A model generated the notes under the pieces. That model was not told the DNA's origin. It ran no database searches and saw only the letters and a list, made by a program, of their open reading frames with translations. 64,000 bases of DNA from Osedax frankpressi (taxonomy: Eukaryota > Annelida > Polychaeta > Sabellida > Siboglinidae), in contig OZ038312.1 in assembly GCA_964035775.1 (NCBI GenBank), forward strand, positions 34,031,960-34,095,959, given 5' to 3'. Positions 46,632-60,509 of the stretch are shown here, piece after piece (position 1 is the first letter of the stretch; each line of letters opens with the position of its first letter). The position numbers and the translations under genes were made by a program.

Positions 46632-47955
46632 TACCATGCAGTAGTGGGTAGGGTAGCAGTAGTGGGTAGGGTAGCAGTGGTGGGTAGGGTAGCAGTGGTG
46701 GGTAGGGTAGCAGTAGTGGGTAGGGTAGCAGTAGTGGGTAGGGTAGCAGTAGTGGGTAGGGTAGCAGTAGTGGGTAGGGTAGCAGTAGTGGGTAGGGTAG
46801 CAGTAGTGGGTAGAGTAGCAGTAGTGGGTAGGGTAGCAGTAGTGGGTAGGGTAGCAGTAGTGGGTAGGGTAGCAGTAGTGGGTAGGGTAGCAGTAGTGGG
46901 TAGGGTAGCAGTAGTGGGTAGGGTAGCAGTGGTGGGTAGAGTAGCAGTGGTGGGTAGGGTAGCAGTAGTGGGTAGGGTAGCAGTAGTGGGTAGGGTAGCA
47001 GTAGTGGGTAGGGTAGCAGTAGTGGGTAGGGTAGCAGTGGTGGGTAGGGTAGCAGTAGTGGGTAGGGTAGCAGTAGTGGGTAGCAGTAGTGGGTAGGGTA
47101 GCAGTAGTGGGTAGGGTAGCAGTAGTGGGTAGGGTAGCAGTAGTGGGTAGGGTAGCAGTAGTGGGTAGGGTAGCAGTAGTGGGTAGGGTAGCAGTAGTGG
47201 GTAGGGTAGCAGTGGTGGGTAGGGTAGCAGTAGTGAGTAGGGTAGCAGTAGTGGGTAGCAGTGGTGGGTAGGGTAGCAGTAGTGGGTAGGGTAGCAGTAG
47301 TGGGTAGGGTAGCAGTAGTGGGTAGGGTAGCAGTAGTGGGTAGGGTAGCAGTAGTGGGTAGCAGTAGTGGGTAGGGTAGCAGTAGTGGGTAGGGTAGCAG
47401 TGGTGGGTAGAGTAGCAGTGGTGGGTAGGGTAGCAGTAGTGGGTAGGGTAGCAGTAGTGGGTAGGGTAGCAGTAGTGGGTAGGGTAGCAGTAGTGGGTAG
47501 GGTAGCAGTAGTGGGTAGGGTAGCAGTAGTGGGTAGGGTAGCAGTAGTGGGTAGGGTAGCAGTAGTGGGTAGGGTAGCAGTAGTGGGTAGCAGTAGTGGG
47601 TAGGGTAGCAGTAGTGGGTAGGGTAGCAGTAGTGGGTAGGGTAGCAGTAGTGGGTAGGGTAGCAGTAGTGGGTAGGGTAGCAGTAGTGGGTAGGGTAGCA
47701 GTAGTGGGTAGGGTAGCAGTAGTGGGTAGGGTAGCAGTAGTGGGTAGGGCAGCAGTAGTGGGTAGCAGTAGTGGGTATGGTAGCAGTAGTGGGTAGCAGT
47801 AGTGGGTAGGGTAGCAGTAGTGGGTAGGGTAGCAGTAGTGGGTAGGGTAGCAGTAGTGGGTAGGGCAGCAGTAGTGGGTAGCAGTAGTGGGTATGGTAGC
47901 AGTAGTGGGTAGCAGTAGTGGGTAGGGTAGCAGTAGTGGGTAGGGTAGCAGTGCA
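46632..47955. repeat. 18-bp minisatellite GCAGTAGTGGGTAGGGTA
   Basis: About 73 units. Occasional 12-base units (GCAGTAGTGGGTA alone) shift the plus-strand frame. Each unit carries two GGG runs, so two neighbours satisfy a G-quadruplex pattern. The 466-codon minus-strand frame (PTTATL) is an artefact. Confidence 0.97.
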
Positions 47956-48446
47956 TAGAGTGTTGACGGGTAGAGATCCCTATGAGTTTATTCATTATAT
48001 TTGTATAATTAATTACTGAGTGCATATTATATAGTGATAAATGTTATCGTATAATTAATGAATGGCAATAAATTAAACCGACGTCTTTAGCTATGTTATA
48101 TTTTATAGAGGAATTTCGGTAACCGTAGATTTAAATGAACAAACATACGACAGCAATATCTAAATAGATTAAGAAAAGTATTTTTAATTAATAACAATAA
48201 ATCATAAATATCTTAACCCGAATTAATAGCATTAAATATATCACTTAGGTTATTCAACGGTAATACCAGTTTGCTAATTAACTTGGCATATATCAGTGTA
48301 GATTTTCAAGGTCATATTGCAACATCATTTTAAAATGGATTAAGTTCTTTTTAGAAATTAATGCAATATTAAATAAAGAATGTTGAATAGATGTATTACT
48401 CAAACATTAGAAAATATTGAATGATAAGAATAACCTTCCTTCTAAC

Positions 48447-48750
48447 TGACTGACTGACTGACTGACTGACTGACTGACTGACTGACTCACACACTTACTC
48501 ACTCACTCACACACTCACCACTCATCCACTCACCCACTCACCCACTCACTCACTCACTCACTCACTCACTCACTCACTCACTCACTCACTCACTCACCTA
48601 CTCACTCACTCACTCACTCACCCACCCACCCACCCACCCACCCACCAACCAACCCACTCGCCCACTCACCACTCATCCACTCACCCACTCAACCACTCAC
48701 CCACTCACTCACTCACTCACTCACTCACTCACTCACTCACTCACTCACTC
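48447..48750. repeat. (CTGA)n then (ACTC)n microsatellites
   Basis: Ten CTGA units, then interrupted ACTC and ACCC tetranucleotides to about 48750. Confidence 0.96.
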
Positions 48751-49547
48751 ATCAATTAACACTCGAACTCATTCAGTCACTTGTAAATGGATATGGACAC
48801 TGGACACTGTAATGAAAAAACTAGAACCAAACCACTCATTAATGTAAATCATGACACTTTTCACTAAAGAAATAGTACATTGATATCTACACCTAATTGC
48901 ATACTCTTATTGACACCCACTTTACACCCACTTTACCCCCACTTTACACCCACTTTACCCCCTTTCGTCATTGAATATGGTCATTACATACATTGATCAA
49001 CGAATATATAAATAGAATATTTGAATTAAATAGAGAAATAAATTCTGGCAATATCCTTCAATGTGAATATGTGAAAAACATTTTGTTCTCATATAACTTC
49101 CAATACGATATCTTTCATTCTCCTATATTACGTTCTCCACTATATATAACATATACTAATTAGATATATCCAGTATATATATATATATCATATATATAAT
49201 CTATATATATATATATATATATATTAATTGTTAAAAACCTAGTTAAAGAACAACTATGATTAATCTTGATAAAAAAATCACATATAATCTTGACTAAACC
49301 TATAAATATAATGGTATGAATTATTTAAGGTTGACAATTAGATTATGGAACAGTTACAATCAATCATGAATACAGGTGTGAATAATACATCACCTATCAG
49401 ACTATTAATACTATAAGTAAGGTTACTGTAAATAACGCCACCTACATCTTTACACAGGTGCCTCTTAAAATAGCTTCAATTACTCTATTCAAATTACTTT
49501 AGCATAATCTACTTTAGGGTATTATATTAGCACACATTTTTTTACTG
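48751..49547. other. Unique AT-rich DNA with short repeats
   Basis: Contains CACTTTACACC repeats (48905-48962) and a (TA)n tract (49172-49224). No gene seen. Confidence 0.5.
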
Positions 49548-51704
49548 CTAACTACCTCTGGTCTAACTACCTCAGCTCTAACTACCTCAGCTCTAACTAC
49601 CTCAGTTCTAACTACCTCAGCTCTAACTACCTCAGTTCTAACTACCTCAGCTCTAACTATCTCAGTTCTAACTACTTCAGCTCTAACTACTTCAGTTCTA
49701 ACTACCTCAACTCTAACTATCTCAGTTCTAACTACTTCAGCTCTAACTACTTCAGTTCTAACTACCTCAACTCTAACTATCTCAGTTCTAACTACTTCAG
49801 CTCTAATTACCTCAGCTCTAACTATCTCAGTTCTAACTACTTCAGCTCTAACTACTTCAGTTCTAACTACCTCAACTCTAACTATCTCAGTTCTAACTAC
49901 TTCAGCTCTAACTACTTCAGCTCTAACTACTTAAGATCAAACTATCTCAGTTCCAACTACTTCAGCTCTAACTATTTCAGTTCTAACTACCTCAGTTCTA
50001 ACTACTTCAGTTCTAGCTACCTCATCTCTAACTACCTCAGTTCTAACTACTTCAGCTCTAACTACCTCAGCTCTAACTACTTCAGTTCTAACTAACTCAT
50101 CTCTAACTAACTCATCTCTAACTACTTCAGTTCTAACTACTTCAGTTCTAACTACCTCAGTTCTAACTACTTCAGCTCTAACTACTTCAGTTCTAACTAC
50201 CTCAACTCTAACTATCTCAGTTCTAACTACTTCAGCTCTAACTACTTCAGCTCTAACTACTTCAGCTCTAACTACTTAAGATCTAACTATCTCAGTTCCA
50301 ACTACTTCAGCTCTAACTATTTCAGTTCTAACTACCTCAGTTCTAACTACTTCAGTTCTAGCTACCTCATCTCTAACTACCTCAGTTCTAATTACTCAGT
50401 TCTAACTACTTCAGCTCTAACTACCTCAGTTCTAACTACTTCAGCTCTAACTACCTCAGCTCTAACTACTTCAGTTCTAACTAACTCATCTCTAACTAAC
50501 TCATCTCTAACTACTTCAGTTCTAACTACTTCAGTTCTAACTACCTCAGTTCTAACTACTTCAGCTCTAACTACCTCAGTTCTAACTACTTCAGTTCTAA
50601 CTACTTCAGTTCTAACTAATTCATCTCTAACTAACTCATCTCTAACTACTTCAGTTCTAACTACTTCAGTTCTAACTACTTCAGTTCTAACTACTTCAGT
50701 TCTAACTACCTCATCTCTAACTACCTCAGTTCTAACTACCTCAGTTCTAACTACTTTAGTTCTAACTACCTCAGCTCTAACTACCTCAGTTCTAACTACC
50801 TCAGTTCTAACTACCTCAGCTCTAACTACCTCAGTTCTAACTACCTCAGTTCTAACTACCTCAGTTCTAACTACTTCAGCTCTAACTACCTCAGTTCTAA
50901 CTACTTCAGTTCTAACTACTTCAGCTCTAACTACTTCAGTTCTAACTACTTCAGCTCTAACTACCTCAGCTCTAACTATCTCAGTTCTAACTACTTCAGC
51001 TCTAACTACTTCAGTTCTAACTACCTCAACTCTAACTATCTCAGTTCTAACTACTTCAGCTCTAACTACTTCAGCTCTAACTACTTCAGCTCTAACTACT
51101 TAAGATCTAACTATCTCAGTTCCAACTACTTCAGCTCTAACTATTTCAGTTCTAACTACCTCAGTTCTAACTACTTCAGTTCTAGCTACCTCATCTCTAA
51201 CTACCTCAGTTCTAATTACTCAGTTCTAACTACTTCAGCTCTAACTACCTCAGTTCTAACTACTTCAGCTCTAACTACCTCAGCTCTAACTACTTCAGTT
51301 CTAACTAACTCATCTCTAACTAACTCATCTCTAACTACTTCAGTTCTAACTACCTCAGTTCTAACTACTTCAGCTCTAACTACCTCAGTTCTAACTACTT
51401 CAGTTCTAACTACTTCAGTTCTAACTACTTCAGCTCTAACTACTTCAGTTCTAATTACTCATCACTAACTACTTCAGCTCTAATTACTCAGCTCTAACTA
51501 CTTCAGTTCTAACTACCTCAGCTCTAACTAACTCATCTCTAACTACCTCACTTCTAACTACTTTAGTTCTAACTACCTCAGCTCTAACTACCTCAGTTCT
51601 AACTACCTCAGTTCTAACTACCTCAGTTCTAACTACTTTAATTCTAACTACTTCAGTTCTAACTACTTCAGTTCTAACTACCTCAGCTCTAACTACTTCA
51701 GCTC

Positions 51705-51708
<4 letters not shown>
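49548..51708. repeat. 15-bp minisatellite CTAACTACCTCAGTT with longer-range duplications
   Basis: About 144 units. Rare variant strings (TTAAGATC, TTCCAACTAC, TTCTAGCTACCTCATC) recur in the same order near 49932, 50277 and 51101, and AATTACTCAG (14-base unit) near 50393 and 51213, showing block duplications of about 0.35 and 0.82 kb. Confidence 0.97.

Positions 51709-51779
<71 letters not shown>
51709..51779. repeat. (GA)n microsatellite
   Basis: About 35 GA units directly abutting the CTAACTACCTCAGTT array. Confidence 0.97.
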
Positions 51780-53640
<1,861 letters not shown>

Positions 53641-53887
53641 AGGAGAGATAGGGAGAGAGTCAATGCATATTAATCTAATACCTGTAGTGATTAATTCACC
53701 GCTATGATGTATGTATCAAGTCACATACGAAGACTGTAAATTAGCCAGCAAAGCGGGCTACAGCGAAACGCTAAGAATCTCAGATAATAACTGTAGACGT
53801 ATCTGCAGAGAGATTGCAGAAATACGATACTTCTTATTATATGGAATGAGAGATAGGCGGTAACCGTATTTGTAGAACATGTTATCT

Positions 53888-53928
<41 letters not shown>

Positions 53929-54421
53929 GTATATATATATATACTAATGTTACTACCCGCGAAACATACGCATATGTGTTTTGCAATTAACAAAAGTAGG
54001 CGTAACATTTATGAACCCCATTTGAAATTGTAGAACTGTTGACCTTTGAACGATAATACATTAATCATCAACTAGGTGGTAGTCGTAGGGTTCTATTGAA
54101 ACCGAGGCGCAATACCTTTCAGCGAAATCTATGCATTTATTAATAATCATTAATAATACTTACGGTAAATTTCATTTAAATATGTTGAGTTCGCTATTGG
54201 CTTTTAGTTCATATCGTTGACTTTCAGTCGGAAGTGACGGTAAATAGACCAAACTAATCATATGCAATCGTAGAAACGGGCATATTCTGAGTACTCCAGT
54301 AGATAGACATGCAGGTAAGTATGTACAATGCACAATGTACATTGTAGACTGTACACGGTGTACAGTTATAAATGTACATTATAACTATATGTATTTATAT
54401 ATCAATGTGCATTTGTATATT

Positions 54422-54507
<86 letters not shown>

Positions 54508-54831
54508 GGTTGTTTATAAGTATGCATGCAGTTAAGTAATAAATATATAAGTTTTGATTACATAAGAGATAACGCCTTGTTAATAGAGGGAGAATTGGGA
54601 TTTTTTTCTCTTGTCAGACAAGGTAGGTTATATCAAATTACATTATTCAGCCATTTATACGCCAGGCCCAAACCCAGGCTCATTGTGAAGTTCATTGTAT
54701 GCGAGGTAATTATATAACTATACACTCAGTTTATTTAGATGCAATCTCAAGAGTGTAGTTGGGGTATGAAAGGTATTATCATAGACGATAGTAACACACG
54801 TATGTACTGTATAATATGGTAAGCACAGCAT
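53641..54831. other. Unique DNA with (TA)n tracts and palindromes
   Basis: (TA)n at 53889-53942 and (TA)n(GA)n at 54428-54506. Palindrome-rich ACAATGTACATTGT and GTACACGGTGTAC lie at 54322-54375. A plus-strand frame at 54526-54717 has no recognisable motif. Confidence 0.5.
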
Positions 54832-54930
54832 AGCGTGGTGTGGTGTGGTGTGGTGTGGTGCGGTGTGGTGTGGTGTAGTGTGGTGTGGTGTGGTGTGGTG
54901 CGGTGTGGTGTGGTGCGGTGTTGTTGTAGT
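54832..54930. repeat. GTGTG pentanucleotide repeat
   Basis: About 18 units of GGTGT with substitutions, at the left edge of a CpG-rich stretch. Confidence 0.9.
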
Positions 54931-56060
54931 AGGGAGGCGTTATGTGCGGCGTTGTGGTATGGTGTAGTGAATTGTTGGTTGGATTCGTGGGGTGCGCTGC
55001 GATACTTGTACGACCCCTATCTGGTAGCGGCGGATATAAACTAGTTGAACATACAATCAGCCCGGTAACGCGAGTCGGAGGTTTGGAGGTTAGGTCCGAG
55101 TCCGTCTACCGCCGAATAACTCCAGCTAGAAAGAGTGTTCCACTCCGAGGCACGGGCATCCAGCCTCGCCCAAAACCACCATCATGTTCGTAGAACGACG
55201 AACAATGCTAAACGATAACGCCACTGCGAGCGGGGAGAGAGGAGACGCAAAGCAGCCGAGATAATCGGAAACACGGCCAACCACTCAACAATAGATCGCC
55301 GGTAAGTGGACCGAAGTGCAGCCGGTACGAGGGAAGCGGAATGGGCGCATTGGGCATTCCTGCGCGATTGAATTCAGTACACGTGATATTAGACAATAAC
55401 GGGCTGCCTCGAAATCTACGGTATGCGGGGCCCACCGTAACAGGGTGTCCGAATTCGTTACGCATACTGTACGTCGTACAGTATGCGTACAGTGTACGAC
55501 GTACAGTATGCGTACAGTGTACGACGTACAGTATGCGTCTCGCGGAGTTTAGTACGACCACGAAGAGGTAATACGGTCAGTAGGATATAGGCGTGCACCT
55601 GGAAGTACTCGGACTCGCAAGGACAGGGTCATTAGAGTTCGAGTAGGTATTCGTGTAGTTTGTTTCTAAATCATTAGTCGCGGGACGACTGTTCCATATC
55701 GCCGAGTAGTGATTCGAGAAGGTCTAAGGTCGTTTTACTTTTTGAGTTTGATAAATCGCTAATGTTTTTTGCGAAGTTCGGTATGCATTTCAGTATTTAT
55801 TATATCGAATATTGTGGACGCTGATTTATGTGTGTACACGTACGACGTATATGTGTTTGCGTAACGAATGTAAGGGATTAAGTCTATTCGGCCAAGTGCA
55901 ACCGTGTTTCCATGTTCATGGAGTCGTGGCCCGTGGTCGCATTTAACCGAAACATGTATTGCCTAAAGCATAGAACGAGTTCGATGGACATGTAATTAAG
56001 GTGAGTTGGTCACAGGATCCAAGTGGTCGAGTCTATAAGAACGGCATACTTGGAAGCGTA
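54931..56060. promoter_or_regulatory. CpG-rich island-like stretch, possible promoter or first exon
   Basis: CpG is frequent here, especially 54940-55560, against CpG-poor AT-rich DNA around it. On the plus strand a CCG-GTAAGTGG sequence near 55300 would make a good donor, preceded by a short frame starting MFVERRTMLNDNATASG. No protein family was recognised in any frame, so promoter or first-exon status is inference only. Confidence 0.25.
55459..55537. repeat. Palindromic tandem repeat GTACAGTATGCGTACAGT
   Basis: ACGCATACTGTACG and CGTACAGTATGCGT flank one base, a 29-base near-perfect palindrome (55459-55487). Two further half-units of ACAGTGTACGACGTACAGTA follow, so several long hairpins are possible. 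Confidence 0.8.
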
Positions 56061-56820
56061 ACAGGTTGTCAGTAGACTAGTATATTTTATAGTACGGTAA
56101 GTTGTTTGTAGACGATAGAGTTTTGGGTTGTCATCCAATTTAGTCGCTGTCGTAAGTCAGTATTTGTTTGGGATTGCATACCAGTCGAATTGTTGTTGAT
56201 TCTATCAAAATGTATTAAAGTGGTGTTATGTAATGAGGTCAAGCGGTGCATTATAGTATTGTAGTATGGAGTATGTGTTGCAAAGCAGTAGACTGGCATT
56301 CCTGGAGATCGTGTAGTCTTAATTGAATTTGAATAATTGGACGTTTGTAGATTGTTACATAATTTTAATTAACTCTGTTTTTGAAATGGAAATCTAAGTA
56401 TTTCGTTGTTGAGTCCGTAGTTTATGTAAATACCGGGAAAGTATGTTAACATACACCAATCATTGTGTCTGTTCTATTAGTATTTATATGACCTTTTTCT
56501 TAAAGTTGAGCAGAAAGTTGTTATTTATGAGACAGTTATTTATTTTATAGAGGCAATTCAACTGGGGGAAGTATCTTTGGTTTCGGAATGCATTCCTGTA
56601 TCATCAGAGTATTGATTATATCTACCGTTTGGGAATTGATAAATTATCTATCTGACGGGAAGGATGTACACTGAGAATAAAATCGGGGATGCATCCCATG
56701 GGAAAAAACATTGGAATATAAATTATTTGAAATTATATTCGTTTTAAATTACAGATTTTATTGTGATGGAAAATGTTTGTTAACAAATAAAGCATGTTTA
56801 TTAAACATATCATTTTTACT
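56061..56820. other. Unique DNA, no gene seen
   Basis: No exon, RNA gene or repeat recognised. Confidence 0.5.
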
Positions 56821-56821
56821 A

Positions 56822-58389
56822 GGTAGTGGCGGGTAGTAGTGAGTAGTGATGGGTAGTAGTGAGTAGTAGTGAGTAGTAGTGGGTAGTGGTGGGTAGTAGT
56901 GGGTAGTAGTGGGTAGTGGTGGGTAGTGGTGGGTAGTGGCGGGTAGTAGTGAGTAGTGATGGGTAGTAGTGAGTAGTAGTGAGTAGTAGTGGGTAGTGGT
57001 GGGTAGTAGTGGGTAGTAGTGGGTAGTGGTGGGTAGTGGTGGGTAGTAGTGAGTAGAGGTGGGTAGTGGTGAGTAGTGGTGGGTATTGTTGGGTAGTGGC
57101 GGGTAGTAGTGGGTAGTAGTGGGTAGTGGTGGGTAGTAGTGAGTAGTAGTGAGTAGTGGTGGGTAGTAGTGGGTAGTGGTGGGTAGTGGTGGGTAGTGGC
57201 GGGTAGTAGTGGGTAGTAGTGGGTAGTGGTGGGTAGTAGTGAGTAGTAGTGAGTAGTGGTGGGTAGTAGTGGGTAGTGGTGGGTAGTAGTGGGTAGTAGT
57301 GAGTAGTGGTGGGTAGTAGTGGGTAGTAGTGGGTAGTAGTAGGTAGTGGTGGGTAGTAGTGGGTAGTAGTGGGTAGTGGTGGGTAGTGGTGGGTAGTGGT
57401 GGGTAGTGGTGGGTAGTGGCGGGTAGTAGTGGGTAGTAGTGGGTAGTGGTGGGTAGTAGTGAGTAGTAGTGAGTAGTGGTGGGTAGTAGTGGGTAGTGGT
57501 GGGTAGTAGTGGGTAGTAGTGAGTAGTGGTGGGTAGTAGTGGGTAGTAGTGGGTAGTAGTAGGTAGTGGTGGGTAGTAGTGGGTAGTGGTGGGTAGTGGT
57601 GGGTAGTAGTGGGTAGTGGTGGGTAGTAGTGGGTAGTAGTGGGTAGTAGTGGGTAGTAGTGGGTAGTAGTAGGTAGTGGTGGGTAGTAGTGGGTAGTAGT
57701 GGGTAGTAGTGGGTAGTGGTGGGTAGTAGTGGGTAGTAGTGGGTAGTTGTGGGTAGTGGTGGGTAGTGGTGGGTAGTGGTGGGTAGTAGTGGGTAGTGGT
57801 GGGTAGTGGTGGGTAGTAGTGGGTAGTAGTGGGTAGTAGTGGGTAGTAGTGGGTAGTGGTGGGTAGTAGTGGGTAGTAGTGGGTAGTTGTGGGTAGTGGT
57901 GGGTAGTGGTGGGTAGTAGTGGGTAGTAGTGGGTAGTAGTGGGTAGTGGTGGGTAGTGGTGGGTAGTAGTGGGTAGTGGTGGGTAGTAGTGGGTAGTAGT
58001 GGGTAGTTGTGGGTAATAGTGGGTAGTTGTGGGTAGTGGTGGGTAGTGGTGGGTAGTGGTGGGTAGTAGTGGGTAGTAGTGGGTAGTGGTGGGTAGTGGT
58101 GGGTAGTAGTGGGTAGTAGTGGGTAGTAGTGGGTAGTAGTGGGTAGTGGTGGGTAGTGGTGGGTAGTGGTGGGTAGCAGTGGGTAGTAGTGGGTAGTAGT
58201 GGGTAGTAGTGGGTAGTGGTGGGTAGTAGTGGGTAGTAGTGGGTAGTTGTGGGTAGTGGTGGGTAGTGGTGGGTAGTGGTGGGTAGTGGTGGGTAGTGGT
58301 GGGTAGTGGTGGGTAGTGGTGGGTAGTGGTGGGTAGTGGTGGGTAGTGGTGGGTAGTGGTGGGTAGTAGTGGGTAGTGGTGGGTGTGGT
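56822..58389. repeat. 10-bp minisatellite GGGTAGTGGT / GGGTAGTAGT
   Basis: About 157 units in strict 10-base register with AGT, GGT, GAT, TGT and GGC variants. The translation repeats every 30 bases, giving minus-strand frames of 573 and 534 codons (YPLLPTTTHY); these are artefacts. One GGG per unit also makes it G-quadruplex-capable. Confidence 0.97.
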
Positions 58390-58790
58390 AGTAGGAGTGT
58401 GGCGCTAGAGGATAGAGATACAATTACGAGTATTAATAGCACTACTCTCACCATGGAATATCATCAATAACACCACCGCAACACCAGTGGCCTCATCACC
58501 GCACCCACCGCACCCACCAAACCCCGCCCACACATCTGCATCCTGTACAGTGTAGAGCACATTCTATCCAGGACTCCGATCTCCTCCCGTGCGCGCATCT
58601 CGCAACGCATTGTTCATCCCGCAGCCATTCACTGCCGCAAAACACCGGCGTACATAAATTATAACAAAGCAGACCGCACAAGAACGCGCATTTAAATAAC
58701 TGCGGACGTTATCGTCTGCAAACGGCGAGTTTTACTCGAATTCTCGCACGAACGGCGCACGCGTGAATTCTAATGCATTCCGTATGCGTA
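58390..58790. other. CpG-richer stretch with a Cys-rich minus-strand frame
   Basis: The minus strand at 58681-58496 reads VFCGSEWLRDEQCVARCAHG then RRSESWIECALHCTGCRC, seven Cys in about 40 residues. The Cys spacing matches no family I recognise, and no splice partners or start were found. It could be a secreted-peptide exon or chance. Confidence 0.25.
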
Positions 58791-58792
58791 GA

Positions 58793-58917
58793 GCACGGCT
58801 TCCTTTGGCCTCCCTCGGCCTCCCTCTGGCCTCCCTAGGCCTCCCTCGGCCTCCCTAGGCCTCCCTCTGGCCTCCCTCTGGCCTCCCTAGGCCTCCCTCG
58901 GCCTCCCTCTGGCCAGT
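58793..58917. repeat. GGCCTCCCT short repeat
   Basis: About 11 units of GGCCTCCCTC or GGCCTCCCTCT, strongly pyrimidine-biased on the plus strand. Confidence 0.95.
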
Positions 58918-59079
58918 GATTACGGGATACGCGATCCTAATCTTCTCATTGTTCGCGTGTAAGCGGACGACGACTACCCTCAATTGTTTTGTAATCAATT
59001 TGTAAAATAAACATAATATAAAGTAAGTACATGTCAAGTTATACCGGTATGTATGAGTAAAAACTCAAATGACCTGATA

Positions 59080-59119
<40 letters not shown>

Positions 59120-59150
59120 ACACATACACACACACATACATACACACATA

Positions 59151-59225
<75 letters not shown>

Positions 59226-59650
59226 TTATGATGATTATGATTATGTAGGAGTAAGTTAATAAATGCACTATGGTACCTAGAGTTTATCCAATAACCCCAA
59301 ATCCCAAGTACTGCTAAAGGAGAGTTTCAATGATTTCCAATTACGTTTCGAAAACTAGATAATCACTATGGTCTTAACATTGTGGCATATGCAATTACAC
59401 TTGGGAAGAGGTAGTTGGGAAGGAAACAATTTAAGACTTGGGAGGATAAACGATATATACCTAAAGGGGAAACTAAGGAGTCAATAAGGGATCTCGACTT
59501 CATAGGGGCGGGGCTAAATGTGAGGACGTGGTTGAAAGTGAGGGGATAAGTGGGGCGGAGCTAGAGCGTACAGAGTTGCACTCCGAGGGGGAGGAGTTAT
59601 GATTACATGACGTTGCATTTTGTCGAGTTTTCTGTGGCCGCCTATTAACC
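58918..59650. repeat. (CA)n(TA)n microsatellite within unique DNA
   Basis: (CA)n with TACA interruptions at 59082-59186, then (TA)n to 59223. Both flanks are unique with no gene seen. Confidence 0.9.
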
Positions 59651-59654
59651 GCAC

Positions 59655-59855
59655 ACCTCTCACAACACACCATATCCGCACACCGCACACCATATCCGCA
59701 CACCGCACACCTTACATTATATACCTCATATCTCAGACAGCACACCGCACACCATATCCGCACACCGCACACCTTACATTATATACCTAATATCTCAGAC
59801 CGCACATCTCAGATCGCACACCGCACACCGCACACCGCACATCGCACACCGCGCA
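59655..59855. repeat. CACACCGCACACCATATCCG repeat
   Basis: Irregular short tandem repeats of CCGCACACCATATCCGCACA and ACCGCACACCTTACATTATA, ending in GCACACCG units. Minus-strand frames (CGVRIWCAV) follow from the repeat. Confidence 0.85.
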
Positions 59856-60462
59856 CTACACAATGCGCATCGGAAAACCTCTAAACGTACGGCGTACGGC
59901 TTATCTGATCTAACAGCAGATTCGAGAAGTCTATAGCCTAAATATAGGCGCTAGGCCCGCGATGGGCCTTGGCTGAATGGCCTGGAGTTGGGTAGACTAG
60001 GGCCAGGTAATATGCCCTATAGGGATGAGCAGGCTAGTCTCTAAGAACGAGCAGAGATGTTATCTGGGTTACGCGTTTTAATTACAAAAAACCAGCGCCC
60101 ACTCTTAACGAGGTAAAGGTAAAAGTGGGGGTAAAAGTGGGGGTGAGAGTGGGAGTAAGAGTAGTGGAAAGAGTAGGGGTAAGCCTAGGGCTGGTGGGGC
60201 AGGGCGGAGTCTATCGTGGTCCACTAATGTTATCTGGATGGGGTCGAGTAGCCTATTACTCGAGTTACCCATCAGAATGCTAAGTACCCGACGTACCTCA
60301 TAGTCCCCCCCCAGTACCTAGGGTGGTATATGGGTGGACTAACATACCTCAATAGATTCTCTATAGCATGTTCAGGTATTTCAACTCAGTACCGTATATG
60401 GCTTACGGATCAAGATATCGCGACTAGATAAGGATACTATGCTAACACTAGGACATAGACTA

Positions 60463-60508
<46 letters not shown>
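59856..60508. other. Unique moderately GC DNA and a (TA)n tract
   Basis: No gene recognised between 59856 and 60460. A (TA)n tract fills about 60462-60508. Confidence 0.5.

Positions 60509-60509
<1 letters not shown>

Noticed and set aside
46625-48025. 466-codon minus-strand frame (TATLPT repeats)
   Set aside because: 18-bp satellite artefact.
48447-48750. Regularly spaced repeats considered as a CRISPR array
   Set aside because: Simple tetranucleotide microsatellites with no spacers, in an animal genome.
56733-58454. 573- and 534-codon minus-strand frames (YPLLPTTTH repeats)
   Set aside because: 10-bp satellite; the frame stays open only because no unit variant makes a stop.
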